From Rhodopseudomonas faecalis (lineage in GTDB: Bacteria > Pseudomonadota > Alphaproteobacteria > Rhizobiales > Xanthobacteraceae): a stretch of DNA of 64,000 bases. Shown here one piece after another: positions 1 through 8,206 of the stretch (the first letter of the stretch is position 1; the number at the start of each line of letters is the position of its first letter). The stretch lies in NCBI RefSeq assembly GCF_003217325.1, contig NZ_QJTI01000012.1, positions 1 through 64,000 on the forward strand. The letters are read 5' to 3'. The notes under the pieces were generated by a model. That model saw only the letters and a list, made by a program, of their open reading frames with translations. It had not been told where the DNA came from and made no database searches. The translations under genes were made by a program, and so were the position numbers.

Positions 1-150
1 CTCCGCAAGGCTCAGTTGATCTCGCTCCGCCATCGCCGTCTCCGATCCAATGCCAAACCATTGAATCACCAATCGCCAATAACGCAACGATCCCCACAAG
101 GGGGAGGGAGGTCGCCTCAGTTTCAAGACCTTCGGAAGCGACGGCTGCGA

Positions 151-1263
151 TTACGCCAGCAGCGCCTGCATTTCCTTCAGGATCGCTTCGCCCATCTGCG
201 AGGTCGAGACCACGGTGGTGCCTTCCGACTTGATGTCGGCGGTGCGCAGGCCCTTGGCCAGCACCGCCGCGATCGCCTGATCGAGCTTGTCGGCGAGATC
301 GCCCATATCGAGCGAATAACGCAGCGCCATGCCGAACGAGGCCAGCATCGCCACCGGATTGGCGAGGCCCTTGCCGGCAATGTCCGGCGCCGAGCCGTGC
401 ACCGGCTCATACATCGACTTGCGCTTGCCGGTCTTGGCATCGACCGCGCCGAGCGAAGCGGACGGCAGCATGCCGAGCGAGCCGGTCAGCATCGCGGCGA
501 TGTCGGACAGGATGTCGCCGAACAGATTGTCGGTGACGATCACGTCGAACTGCTTCGGCCACTTCACGAGGTTCATGCCGCCGGAATCGGCGAGCTGGTG
601 CTCGAGGGCGACGTCGGCGTAATCGGCCTTATGGACCGCGGTGACCACCTCGTTCCAGAGCAGGCCCGTCTTCATGACGTTGCGCTTCTCCATCGAGGTC
701 ACCTTGTTGCGGCGCTTGCGCGCCAGGTCGAAGGCGACGCGGGCGATGCGGTCGATCTCGTAGGTTTCATAGAGCTGGGTATCGACCGCGCGCTTCTGGC
801 CATTGCCGAGATCGGTGATGGTCTTGGGCTCGCCGAAATAGACGCCGCCGGTCAGCTCGCGCACGATCATGATGTCGAGGCCTTCGACCACTTCGCGCTT
901 CAGGCTGGAGGCATCGGCCAGCGCCGGGTAGCACACCGCCGGGCGCAGATTGGCGAACAGGCCGAGATCCTTGCGCAGCCGCAGCAGGCCGGCTTCCGGG
1001 CGGGCGTCATAGGGCACGCCGTCCCACTTCGGGCCGCCGACCGCGCCAAAAATCACGGCGTCGGAGGCGTGGGCCTTGGCCATGGTGGCATCGGTGATCG
1101 CCACCTTGTCGGCGTCATAGGAGGCGCCGCCGACCAGGCCGTCCTCGGTCTCGAACTTGGCGATGCCGGCCGAATTGAGCCAGTCGATCAGGCGCTTCAC
1201 CTCGGCCATCACCTCGGTGCCGATGCCGTCGCCGGGCAGAAGAAGCAGTTTATGCGTCGCCAT
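151..1263 (-). CDS. leuB: 3-isopropylmalate dehydrogenase LeuB
   Basis: Cytoplasmic NAD-dependent oxidative decarboxylation of 3-isopropylmalate in leucine synthesis. The 370-residue product shows the whole family pattern: LLLPGDGIG at the N-terminus, the substrate-binding arginines in [10 protein letters not shown] (about residues 88-97), [11 protein letters not shown] with metal-binding aspartates (about 246-256), and the NAD-site stretch [18 protein letters not shown] (about 288-305). Length is normal. I start at MATHK (1263) rather than the ATG five codons upstream (1278) because AGGAA lies 7-8 nt in front of 1263. It is transcribed alone here, divergent from the MFS gene. No leuA, leuC or leuD is in the window. 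Confidence 0.96.
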   Translation of the reverse strand: MATHKLLLLPGDGIGTEVMAEVKRLIDWLNSAGIAKFETEDGLVGGASYDADKVAITDATMAKAHASDAVIFGAVGGPKWDGVPYDARPEAGLLRLRKDLGLFANLRPAVCYPALADASSLKREVVEGLDIMIVRELTGGVYFGEPKTITDLGNGQKRAVDTQLYETYEIDRIARVAFDLARKRRNKVTSMEKRNVMKTGLLWNEVVTAVHKADYADVALEHQLADSGGMNLVKWPKQFDVIVTDNLFGDILSDIAAMLTGSLGMLPSASLGAVDAKTGKRKSMYEPVHGSAPDIAGKGLANPVAMLASFGMALRYSLDMGDLADKLDQAIAAVLAKGLRTADIKSEGTTVVSTSQMGEAILKEMQALLA

Positions 1264-1283
1264 GATCGAATTCCTCATGATGA

Positions 1284-1367
1284 GTCATGGCCAGGCTGAT
1301 CCCGGCCATCCACGTCTGGCTGTGCAGCTCGAAAAATCGCGGATGCCGGCGCAGCACCGGGCATGAC
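1284..1367. repeat. MITE/REP-like palindromic element, divergent copy
   Basis: Starts GTCATGGCC and ends GGGCATGAC, with an internal GGCCATCCACGTCT. It matches the family described at 61539-61686 but is diverged in the second half. It lies in the divergent leuB/MFS intergenic region. Confidence 0.7.
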
Positions 1368-1489
1368 GAGTGGACAATGGAATTGTGCCGGAGTGCTAAA
1401 GCGCCGCTGCCGGATTGGCAAGCGCGGTTCCGGCCAGTGCTGTTGCGGCGCCCGCGAAAGCACGGCACAAATTCAAGCGGGAGAAACGC

Positions 1490-2668
1490 TTGAGCAGGAT
1501 CGACAAGACCCGGCCGCCGACCGCGCGCCTGGTGCTGACATTGGCGCTGGCACCGACCATCAGCCTCGGCATCGGCCGCTTTGCCTATTCGCTGCTGCTG
1601 CCGGACATGCGCGACTCGCTGGACTGGAGCTATTCGGCTGCCGGTCTGCAAAATACCGTCAATGCCGCCGGCTATCTCGCCGGCGCCCTGATCGCCGCCC
1701 GGCTCAGCCGGCGCTTCCCGCTGCTGGCGCTGGTGCAGGCCGGCACGCTGGCCTGCGTGCTGTCGCTGGCGCTGTGCGCGCTATCCGGCAATTTTCTCGC
1801 GATCGGTCTGGCGCGGCTGCTGGCCGGGCTTGGCGCCGCGGTGGCGTTCGTGGCCGGCGGCACCCTGACCGCGACGCTGGCGCAGCGCGAGCCGGAACGC
1901 GCCAGCCTGCTGATCGGGCTGTTTTATATCGGCCCCGGGGCTGGCATCCTGATCTCCGGGCTGGTGGTGCCATTCTTGCTGCAAGGCCTTGGGCCGGGCT
2001 CGTGGTGGCTGGCCTGGCTGGCGCTGACAGCCATCGCTTTGCTGCTGGCGCTGCCGCTGCTGGTGCTGCGGATCGATGGCGCGGCGGCGCGCCAGGAAGC
2101 CGAGGTGGGCTCGTTCGCCATCCGGCCGGTCGCGATCTATCTGCTCGGCTATTTTTTGTTTGGCGCCGGCTACATCGCCTACATGACCTTCATGATCGCC
2201 TATGTGCGCGACGCCGGCGGCGGCGCACTGGCGCAAAGCCTGTTCTGGAGCCTGATCGGGCTCGGCGCGCTGACCTCGCCCTGGCTGTGGCGGCGGCTGA
2301 TCGCCCGCGGCCATAGCGGCGCCGTCACCGCGATCGTGCTCGGCGTCAACGCGGTCGGCGCGGCGCTGCCGATGGCGTCGTCGTCGCTGGCGGTGCTGGC
2401 GCTGTCGGCGGCGGTGTTCGGCGGCTCGTTCTTCGCGGTGGTCACCACCACCACGGCGTTCGTGCGTTTCAACTATCCGCAAGCAGCCTGGCCGGGCGCG
2501 ATCGCGGCCATGACCATTGCTTTTGGTGTCGGCCAGACGCTCGGCCCGTTCGCGACCGGCGCGATCACCGATTACACCGGCAGCCTCGATTCCGCGCTGG
2601 CGGTGTCGGCCGCGACGCTCGGCATCGGCGCGCTGTGCGCGGCGCTGCAACGGCCGCTGCGGCGCTGA
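1490..2668 (+). CDS. YbfB/YjiJ-type MFS transporter
   Basis: Integral membrane protein with about 12 predicted hydrophobic segments, 392 residues from a TTG at 1490. The N-terminal part (LVLTLALAPTISLGIGRFAYSLLLPDMRDSL) is characteristic of the YbfB/YjiJ branch of the major facilitator superfamily, whose substrates are mostly unknown. GGAG about 8 nt before 1490 supports this TTG; another in-frame TTG at 1415 has no good ribosome-binding site and would add a non-hydrophobic, low-complexity leader. No neighbouring gene tells the substrate. An export or uptake role for a small metabolite is inferred only from the fold. Confidence 0.85.
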   Translation: MSRIDKTRPPTARLVLTLALAPTISLGIGRFAYSLLLPDMRDSLDWSYSAAGLQNTVNAAGYLAGALIAARLSRRFPLLALVQAGTLACVLSLALCALSGNFLAIGLARLLAGLGAAVAFVAGGTLTATLAQREPERASLLIGLFYIGPGAGILISGLVVPFLLQGLGPGSWWLAWLALTAIALLLALPLLVLRIDGAAARQEAEVGSFAIRPVAIYLLGYFLFGAGYIAYMTFMIAYVRDAGGGALAQSLFWSLIGLGALTSPWLWRRLIARGHSGAVTAIVLGVNAVGAALPMASSSLAVLALSAAVFGGSFFAVVTTTTAFVRFNYPQAAWPGAIAAMTIAFGVGQTLGPFATGAITDYTGSLDSALAVSAATLGIGALCAALQRPLRR

Positions 2669-2691
2669 TCCAGGGGCTAAACTCTTTTGGG

Positions 2692-2729
2692 ATTCCGGGT
2701 CTGCGCGCTCAAGGCGCGCATCCCGGAAT
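2692..2729. terminator. GC-rich palindrome between convergent genes
   Basis: ATTCCGGG (2692-2699) pairs with CCCGGAAT (2722-2729), and an inner GCGCGC pairs with GCGCGC. It lies between the convergent ends of the MFS gene and sodC, so it could terminate both. No T-tract. The sequence also resembles the GTCATTCCGGG repeat at 3412-3529, so it may be a repeat element doing this job. Confidence 0.5.
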
Positions 2730-2772
2730 GACTGATGGGGACGTGCGGCGCCGGACCGCTTCTCCACTCCTG

Positions 2773-3276
2773 CTACTCGATCACACCGCAGGCGATGCGG
2801 TCGCCGGCATTGCCGGCCGGATCGGTCTTGTAATCATCGGCGCCGGCATGGATCACCAGCGCGGTGCCATCCGGCTTGAACAGCGAATTCGGGGCGCCCT
2901 TGGCGAGCGTCACCGCATCATTGACCACGTCGATGGTCAGCGATCCGGACGACGGGATCGTCAGATTGGGCATATCGCCGGCATGGGCGCCGCCCTCCGC
3001 CATCTTGCCGTGCTTCTTGTTGCCGGGATTGAAATGGCCGCCGGCCGAAGTGAACGGCGGCTCGCAGCGCCCGACCGCGTGAATATGGAAGGCGTGTTCG
3101 CCGGGCGGCAGTCCCTTCAGCGCCAGCTTGATGGCGACGCCCTTGCTGGTCTCGCTGAGCGTGGCGGTGCCGACCTCGGCGCCTTGGGCGTTTTTCAAAC
3201 TGGCCTGCGCCGTTTGCGCGGCGACCGCCGTCGGTAGCAGCAACAGCGCGCCGGTGCACAACAAAGCTCGCAGCAT
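2773..3276 (-). CDS. sodC: periplasmic Cu/Zn superoxide dismutase SodC
   Basis: Dismutates superoxide in the periplasm. 167 residues with a signal peptide (cleavage after about residue 20, AVAA-QTAQ). The copper ligands sit in FHIHAVGRC (about 64-72) and in ALVIHAGADD near the C-terminus; the zinc loop contains GGHFNP and GGAHAGDMPN; the conserved disulfide partners are Cys in GRCEPPF and in RIACGVIE. GGGAGG lies directly upstream of the ATG. Length and motifs are those of bacterial SodC. It appears to be a single-gene unit, convergent with the MFS gene. Confidence 0.96.
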   Translation of the reverse strand: MLRALLCTGALLLLPTAVAAQTAQASLKNAQGAEVGTATLSETSKGVAIKLALKGLPPGEHAFHIHAVGRCEPPFTSAGGHFNPGNKKHGKMAEGGAHAGDMPNLTIPSSGSLTIDVVNDAVTLAKGAPNSLFKPDGTALVIHAGADDYKTDPAGNAGDRIACGVIE

Positions 3277-3411
3277 TGAAACCTCCCATGTCGCATCTTC
3301 TAGGCTTTGATTGCGACGCTATCACTGCCGCTGCAGCCCCGACAACACGCGATTGGCCGCGGATTAGTTGCGGAACCTTCTGCGCTCGCTGCGGGCAGCA
3401 TCAACTCACCA

Positions 3412-3529
3412 CGTCATTCCGGGGCGCTCGCGCCAGCGAGCGAACCCGGAAACTCGAATTTCGGGCCACCGGCGACACTTCAATCATCTCGATATTCCGG
3501 GTTCGCGCTCCGCGCCCCCCGGAATGACG
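3412..3529. repeat. GTCATTCCGGG palindromic intergenic repeat
   Basis: CGTCATTCCGGGGCGCTCGC at the left end and a complementary GCGCC...CCGGAATGACG at the right end make a roughly 118-nt inverted-repeat element upstream of sodC. A short relative is at 2692-2729. Confidence 0.7.
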
Positions 3530-3544
3530 GCGAACAGACAGCAC

Positions 3545-4324
3545 TTACAGTCCGCTGAACGAATTATAGCCCTGATCCTCCCAATAGCCGCCCTTGTAGT
3601 CGTTAGTGACTTCGAGCGAGACCACGTATTTCGGGTTCTTGAAGCCGAGCTTGGTCGGAATCCGAATCTTGATCGGATAGCCATAGGCGCGCGGCAGCGT
3701 GGTGCCATCAAAGCCGAGCGTGATCTGGGTCTGCGGGTGCAACGCGGTCGGCATATCGATCGGCGATGTGTAGCCGTCGGCGCAGCGGAACCAGACATAA
3801 TTGGCGCGCAGATCGGCGCCGATGCGCTGCAGGAATTCGCGCAGCGGCACGCCGGTCCAGGAGCCGATCGCGCTCCAGCCTTCGACGCAGACATGGCGGG
3901 TGATCTGGGTCTGTTGCGGCAATTGCGCGAGCTGAGCGAGACTCCAGCTGCTTTTGTCACCGACCAAGCCCGATATTTCGAGGCGGTACTGATCACCATC
4001 GACGCGCGGCGCCTCATCCAGCGAATAGAACGCATTGAACGGAAACGGTCTTGTGATCGCGCTCTCGGGAAAACTTGGCGCCAGCTGTTCCGGATCGAAG
4101 ATCGCGGCCTGTACCGCATCGTTGAATTTGGAAATCTGCACCAGCAGCTTTTCGGCCGAAACCTGATCGACCACGTCGCAGCCGGTCAGCAGCGTCAAGG
4201 CGCCGAGGCTGGCGCCACCGGCCAGAAAACGCCGCCGCGACGGATCAGGCAGCATTTTTGTCGCATCGCGCGCCAAGAGGCGCTTGTCGACACCGGGAAT
4301 GATCAGCCGCTTCAAGCCGAACAT
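3545..4324 (-). CDS. Tat-exported molybdopterin-dependent oxidoreductase (MsrP/sulfite-oxidase family)
   Basis: 259 residues. The N-terminus has a twin-arginine motif SRRRFLAGG (about residues 29-37), a hydrophobic stretch and then LTGC, a lipobox, so the mature protein is probably a Tat-exported lipoprotein. The body is a sulfite-oxidase-type Mo-cofactor domain: RHVCVEGWSAIGSWTGVPL carries the conserved Mo-ligand Cys, followed by RCADGYTSPIDMPTALHP. Strong GAGGAGG ribosome-binding site before 4324. It lies 115 bp downstream of the cytochrome b gene, which probably supplies electrons. The family includes the methionine-sulfoxide reductase MsrP and less characterised enzymes; it is shorter than typical MsrP, so I do not assign a substrate. 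Confidence 0.85.
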   Translation of the reverse strand: MFGLKRLIIPGVDKRLLARDATKMLPDPSRRRFLAGGASLGALTLLTGCDVVDQVSAEKLLVQISKFNDAVQAAIFDPEQLAPSFPESAITRPFPFNAFYSLDEAPRVDGDQYRLEISGLVGDKSSWSLAQLAQLPQQTQITRHVCVEGWSAIGSWTGVPLREFLQRIGADLRANYVWFRCADGYTSPIDMPTALHPQTQITLGFDGTTLPRAYGYPIKIRIPTKLGFKNPKYVVSLEVTNDYKGGYWEDQGYNSFSGL

Positions 4325-4390
4325 CGCTGCCTCCTCAAGTCAGGACAACGAGCAACGATACGGTCAGCGCTAAGCGTCAGCGTGCCGTGC

Positions 4391-4421
4391 GCTGGATTGC
4401 TTCGCTTCGCTCGCAATGACG
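4391..4421. repeat. GCTGGATTGCTTCGC short intergenic repeat
   Basis: GCTGGATTGCTTCGCTTCGC... ending in CAATGACG. A second copy with three differences is at 39500-39530. Located between the cytochrome b and Mo-oxidoreductase genes, so it is probably transcribed within the operon. Confidence 0.75.
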
Positions 4422-4439
4422 AGGCCCTGGTCATGGCTG

Positions 4440-5069
4440 TCACCGTCCGAAGATGATGGCACGCAAGGCGCGCGGCACCAGCAGCGCCAGCGCGATGTGG
4501 ATCACCAGAAAGCCGCAGATCGCCGTCATCGCAAAGAAGTGCACATAGCGCGCGGCGTCATAGCCACCGAACAAAGCGGTGAGCGTTTGCCATTGCACCG
4601 GCTTCCACAGCGACATGCCCGATAGCACCGCGATGATGCCGGCGATGATCACTCCGGCATAGAGCAGCTTCTGCACCTGATTGTAGCGCGACAGATCGGC
4701 ATGCGAGAGCTTGAAGCTCAGCGCTTGGCGTAGATCGTGGCCGATTCCGGTCACGCTGATCGGCCAGAATTTGTCGCGGAACCGTCCGGTGATGACACCG
4801 AGCAACAGATAGAGCACGCCGTTGATCGCCAGCAGCCACATCGCGGCAAAATGCCATTGCAACGCACCGCCGAGCCAGCCGCCGATGGTGATCGATCGGG
4901 AGAAGCTGAAATCGAACAGCGGCGAAGCGTTGTAGATCTGCCAGCCCGAGCCGATCATGATCACCATCGCGAAGGCGTTGACCCAGTGCAGCACGCGCAG
5001 CCACAGCGGATGAATGACCGTCCTGGTCGGCCGCCGCACCTGCGGCTCGCTGATCGAAACGCCGGACAT
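4440..5069 (-). CDS. membrane cytochrome b (b561/DUF4405-like) partner of the Mo enzyme
   Basis: 209 residues with four hydrophobic segments (about 28-47, 75-97, 135-155, 175-198). Histidines suitable as haem ligands lie in RVLHWVNAF, ALQWHFAAMW, RYVHFFAM and LVIHIALAL. This is the prokaryotic b561-type di-haem cytochrome that passes electrons from quinol to a periplasmic oxidoreductase. The ATG at 5069 is preceded by AGGAG. It is the upstream gene of a two-gene unit with the Mo oxidoreductase, which supports the electron-donor role. Confidence 0.87.
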   Translation of the reverse strand: MSGVSISEPQVRRPTRTVIHPLWLRVLHWVNAFAMVIMIGSGWQIYNASPLFDFSFSRSITIGGWLGGALQWHFAAMWLLAINGVLYLLLGVITGRFRDKFWPISVTGIGHDLRQALSFKLSHADLSRYNQVQKLLYAGVIIAGIIAVLSGMSLWKPVQWQTLTALFGGYDAARYVHFFAMTAICGFLVIHIALALLVPRALRAIIFGR

Positions 5070-5228
5070 TGACTGGCTCCTGCGCGGCTACGGCGTTCCG
5101 GGCGGAACGCGGCGTGATTGTCCCGCTTCCATCGCGAAGCCGTGATCACAACACGGCGAGCCCGTAGATTCCCTGGGTTGAGGGGAGCGCGGGCGCGATC
5201 GGCCACCCGCGCCCGCCAGAGCAGAGCG

Positions 5229-5810
5229 TTACGACGCCGGCATCAATACGGTGTCGATCACATGGATCACGCCGTTCGATTGGGCGACGTCGGCGATCGC
5301 GACCGTGGCGCTGCCGCCCTTGGCGTCGGTGATCGTCACCTTGCCGCCGGAGGTGCGTACCGTGAGTTCGTCGCCTTCCACGGTCTTGAGCTTCTGACCG
5401 TCCTTGAGATCGGCGGCTTCGAGTTTTCCGGGAACAACGTGATAGGTGAGAATTTTGGTGAGCGTCGCCTTGTTCTCGGGCTTGAGCAGATTATCGACCG
5501 TGCCGCCCGGCAGCTTGCCGAACGCGGCATTGGTCGGCGCGAACACCGTGAACGGCCCCTTGCCTTCCAGCGTGCCGACCAGGCCAGCCGCCTTCACGGC
5601 CGCGACCAGCGTGGTGTGATCCTTGGACGCGGCAGCATTCTCGACGATGTTCTTGGAAGGAACCATGGCCGCGCCGCCGACCATCACGGTCGCGTCACTT
5701 TTCGTCATGCCGGCGTTGTTGCGCATCATCTTGTCCTCGGCATGTGCCGGGATCTGCACGCTGGCAGCCAGAGCAATCACAGCTGCAGACAGAGCAATTC
5801 GCTTGGACAT
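5229..5810 (-). CDS. secreted fasciclin (FAS1) domain protein
   Basis: 193 residues. Signal peptide of about 24 residues ending AHA, then a short linker and one complete FAS1 domain (about 60-192) with its two signature boxes, [11 protein letters not shown] (H1) and YHVVPGKL, ending in [13 protein letters not shown] (H2). FAS1 proteins are extracytoplasmic adhesion or matrix proteins; in rhizobia related single-domain proteins affect host interaction and surface properties. GGGAG precedes the ATG. A single-gene unit; role inferred from the domain only. Confidence 0.9.
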   Translation of the reverse strand: MSKRIALSAAVIALAASVQIPAHAEDKMMRNNAGMTKSDATVMVGGAAMVPSKNIVENAAASKDHTTLVAAVKAAGLVGTLEGKGPFTVFAPTNAAFGKLPGGTVDNLLKPENKATLTKILTYHVVPGKLEAADLKDGQKLKTVEGDELTVRTSGGKVTITDAKGGSATVAIADVAQSNGVIHVIDTVLMPAS

Positions 5811-6206
5811 CGATTAGTCTCCCAATGTTGGCATGATATCCGCGACCGAGCGCGGGCTGGATCGAACCTGGTTGCGATCGCAATCTGAGTTCGATGCCCG
5901 CAGCTACGCTTGTGAAGCGTGCTTGGTTTCAACGTGGTCGATTCTGTCGCAGCTGGAACAAATCGCAGAGATGCGATTCACGTCATCGTCACACTTACGC
6001 GCACGCAGCATTGCTGCGCATGCGCGCCGTGAGCTGCAAGGTGTGAGCTGCAAGGTGCGAGCTGCGACGCAACAACACATCACGCCCACGACAATTGCGG
6101 GCGCGACGGCTCAATCGCGGAAGCCGCTCACCTCACAAGCTGCGGCGACGATCAGCAATGGCGATAATGTGATCGTGATGACTCGCGCGAACAGCGAGTT
6201 CGGCGT
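5811..6206. other. 396-bp intergenic region with a short tandem repeat
   Basis: No convincing gene: the open frames here lack family features and a ribosome-binding site. A 14-nt unit TGAGCTGCAAGGTG occurs at 6030-6043 and 6044-6057 and partly at 6058-6069. GCAGCATTGCTGC and TGCGCATGCGC just before it are small palindromes. The fasciclin promoter should lie at the left end. Confidence 0.5.
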
Positions 6207-7148
6207 TCAGAGCACAGCCTGACGTGATCCGAACACGCAGGCATCGCGGCACAGCACCGGCGACACCATTTCGATCAGTTGCGTGGTCGCGTCATCAAGC
6301 GACAAAGACGCGGTGTCGAGCACGGCGGAGGCGCGGGCATAATGGGGCTCGCGGCTGGTCAAGATGGTGTGCAATTCGGCCATTGCCGTCTGATCATCAG
6401 CCAATGGCCGCAGATCGCCCTGACTGCGCACCCGCGCGATGTGTTGTTCCGGGTCGGCCTTCAGCCAGATCGTGAAGAACGATGACAAGAGCAGCTCAAA
6501 ACTGACCGGCTCGGACACGATGCCGCCACCGGCAGCCAGCACCATCAGCTCCTTGCGTGCCAGCAATTGCCGCAGCGTCGCCAGCTCCATGCGCCGATAG
6601 CCCTCCTGGCCATAGAGCGCGATGATCTCGGCGATCGACAGCCCGTGCTGCTGGGCGATCTCCTTGTTCAATTCCACGAACCGCCAGCCGATGTGATCGG
6701 CGAGCCTGCGGCCGAGCGTCGATTTGCCGGCGCCGCGCAGCCCGATCAAGGCGATGCCGTTGAAATCCGGCAGCCGGCGCGCGCCGGCACCGAGCCGGCC
6801 GAGCCCGGACAGCATGTCGCGGGCATGGGCGAGCTGCACCGGCGAGGCCTGGCGCAACAGATCGCGCAGCACCGGCCAATCCGGCACCGGATCGCTGGCA
6901 GGAATGAGGTCCTCAGGATGGGTGCCGAGCGCCTGGGCGACGCGGCGCAGCAGCACAATCGAGACGTTGCCCTTGCCGCTTTCAAGCTGGGCGATATAGC
7001 GCTCGGAAATACCCGACACCTTGGCCAGCACTTTGCGCGACATGCCGCGCAGCCCGCGCATGTTGCGCACGCGCTGACCGAGTTGCTCCAGGAACAGCGG
7101 TTCCGATTGCGCAGCGTCCATCACGAGGCCCGAGGGAACGGCCGTCAT
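6207..7148 (-). CDS. BzdR/BoxR-type regulator: XRE helix-turn-helix plus shikimate-kinase-like domain
   Basis: 313 residues from the ATG at 7148. Residues about 20-82 are an XRE helix-turn-helix (LGQRVRNMRGLRGMSRKVLA, then SERYIAQLESGKGNVS). Residues about 128-300 are a shikimate-kinase fold with P-loop GLRGAGKST (136-144), Arg185 in GYRRME and GGG at 207-209. The substrate Asp of true shikimate kinases is Asn161 (ELNKEI), so the domain is more likely a ligand sensor than an enzyme. In BzdR (Azoarcus) and BoxR this domain senses benzoyl-CoA. A TGCA-N6-TGCA site lies 63 nt upstream, fitting autoregulation. Neighbours are an SDR and matB rather than benzoate genes, so the ligand here is open; an acyl-CoA thioester is my guess. 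Confidence 0.87.
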   Translation of the reverse strand: MTAVPSGLVMDAAQSEPLFLEQLGQRVRNMRGLRGMSRKVLAKVSGISERYIAQLESGKGNVSIVLLRRVAQALGTHPEDLIPASDPVPDWPVLRDLLRQASPVQLAHARDMLSGLGRLGAGARRLPDFNGIALIGLRGAGKSTLGRRLADHIGWRFVELNKEIAQQHGLSIAEIIALYGQEGYRRMELATLRQLLARKELMVLAAGGGIVSEPVSFELLLSSFFTIWLKADPEQHIARVRSQGDLRPLADDQTAMAELHTILTSREPHYARASAVLDTASLSLDDATTQLIEMVSPVLCRDACVFGSRQAVL

Positions 7149-7210
7149 TGACCGAACCCACGAAACATAGTGCAGGCCCGCCGTCGCAGCAAGCGGACGG
7201 AATGCCCCAC

Positions 7211-7228
7211 TCTGCACTATAATGCAGA
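7211..7228 (-). promoter_or_regulatory. TGCA-N6-TGCA operator at the regulator promoter
   Basis: TCTGCACTATAATGCAGA: TGCA (7213-7216), six bases, TGCA (7223-7226), flanked by matching TC/GA. It overlaps a likely minus-strand -10. A second half-site, CATAGTGCAGG, is at 7167-7177, between this palindrome and the start codon. TGCA-N6-TGCA is the element recognised by BzdR-type regulators. Confidence 0.7.
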
Positions 7229-7253
7229 ATGAGCAAAGCAAGCAGCGCCCGGC

Positions 7254-8060
7254 TCAGTCCCAGCCGTCGCCCTGAATGCCGGGGGCGGCGTAGGCGACGC
7301 CGCCATCGACCGGCAGCGTGATGCCGACCACATAATCGCCGGCGCGCGAGGCGAGATAGACTGCGGCGCCCGCCATGTCGGCATCGGCGCCGATCCGGCC
7401 GGCCGGCACCCGGGTCGCCACCAGATCGGCATGGTCGCGCGCCGCCTTGTTCATGTCGGAAGCGAACGGCCCCGGCGCGATCGCGGTCACCACGATGTTG
7501 TCCTTGATCAGCCGGGCCGCCATGCGCCGGGTCAGGTGGATCAGCCCGGCCTTGCTGGCGGCATAGGGATAGGTTTCCAGCGGATTGACGAACAGCCCGT
7601 CGATCGAGGCGATGTTGATCACCTTGGCCGGGCGCTCGTCGCTGGCGGATTTTTGCAGCAGGCCATGCAGCGCCTTGGTGAGGAAGAACGGCGTCTTGAC
7701 GTTCAGGTCCATCACCTTGTCCCAGCCGCTTTCCGGGAACTCGTCAAACGGCGCGCCCCAGGCGGCGCCGGCATTGTTGACCAGAATGTCGAGTTGCTGC
7801 TCGCGCTTGCCAAGCTCAGCGGTCAGCAATTCGATGCCGCTCAGGGCGGAGATGTCGATCGGCAGCGCGATGCACTCGCCATCATATAGCGCGGTCAATT
7901 CCTGCGCGGTCTGCTCACAAGGCCCGGCCTTGCGCGCGGTGATGTAAACCCGCGCCGCGCCCTGCGCCAAAAACCCGGCCGCGATCATCTTGCCGATGCC
8001 GCGCGAACCGCCGGTGACCAGCGCCACCCGTCCCTGCAGTGAAAACAGATCCTTGAACAT
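7254..8060 (-). CDS. SDR-family NAD(P)-dependent dehydrogenase/reductase
   Basis: 268 residues, classical short-chain dehydrogenase. Cofactor motif TGGSRGIGK (about 16-24), NNAG (about 93-96), catalytic Ser in INIASIDG and the YxxxK pair in YPYAASKAG. The C-terminus (VVGITLPVDGGVAYAAPG) is complete. Strong CAGGAGG in front of the ATG at 8060. The acidic or arginine environment after the glycine motif (TARKAG) favours NADP, an inference. It lies 146 bp downstream of matB on the same strand and just upstream of the BzdR-like regulator; the three may form one unit. Substrate not determinable. Confidence 0.9.
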   Translation of the reverse strand: MFKDLFSLQGRVALVTGGSRGIGKMIAAGFLAQGAARVYITARKAGPCEQTAQELTALYDGECIALPIDISALSGIELLTAELGKREQQLDILVNNAGAAWGAPFDEFPESGWDKVMDLNVKTPFFLTKALHGLLQKSASDERPAKVINIASIDGLFVNPLETYPYAASKAGLIHLTRRMAARLIKDNIVVTAIAPGPFASDMNKAARDHADLVATRVPAGRIGADADMAGAAVYLASRAGDYVVGITLPVDGGVAYAAPGIQGDGWD

Positions 8061-8206
8061 GCGCCCTCCTGTGCTTTTCGGAAGCTGTGCGGCGCATGGC
8101 GGTGCAAGTCAAGGAGCCGCAGCAGCGCCCGATCGCTTGCGGCCGCCGCGCGGAATATGCAGTGCGCGGCACCGCTCAAAGCGGCGCGCGCGGCGTTTGC
8201 TGGAGG

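Noticed and set aside
16-1299. 427-codon plus-strand frame opposite leuB
   Set aside because: Mirror of LeuB codons with no domain; leuB itself is certain.
5833-6222. possible 129-residue gene after the fasciclin gene
   Set aside because: No ribosome-binding site or similarity, and it contains the 14-nt tandem repeat; better read as intergenic.
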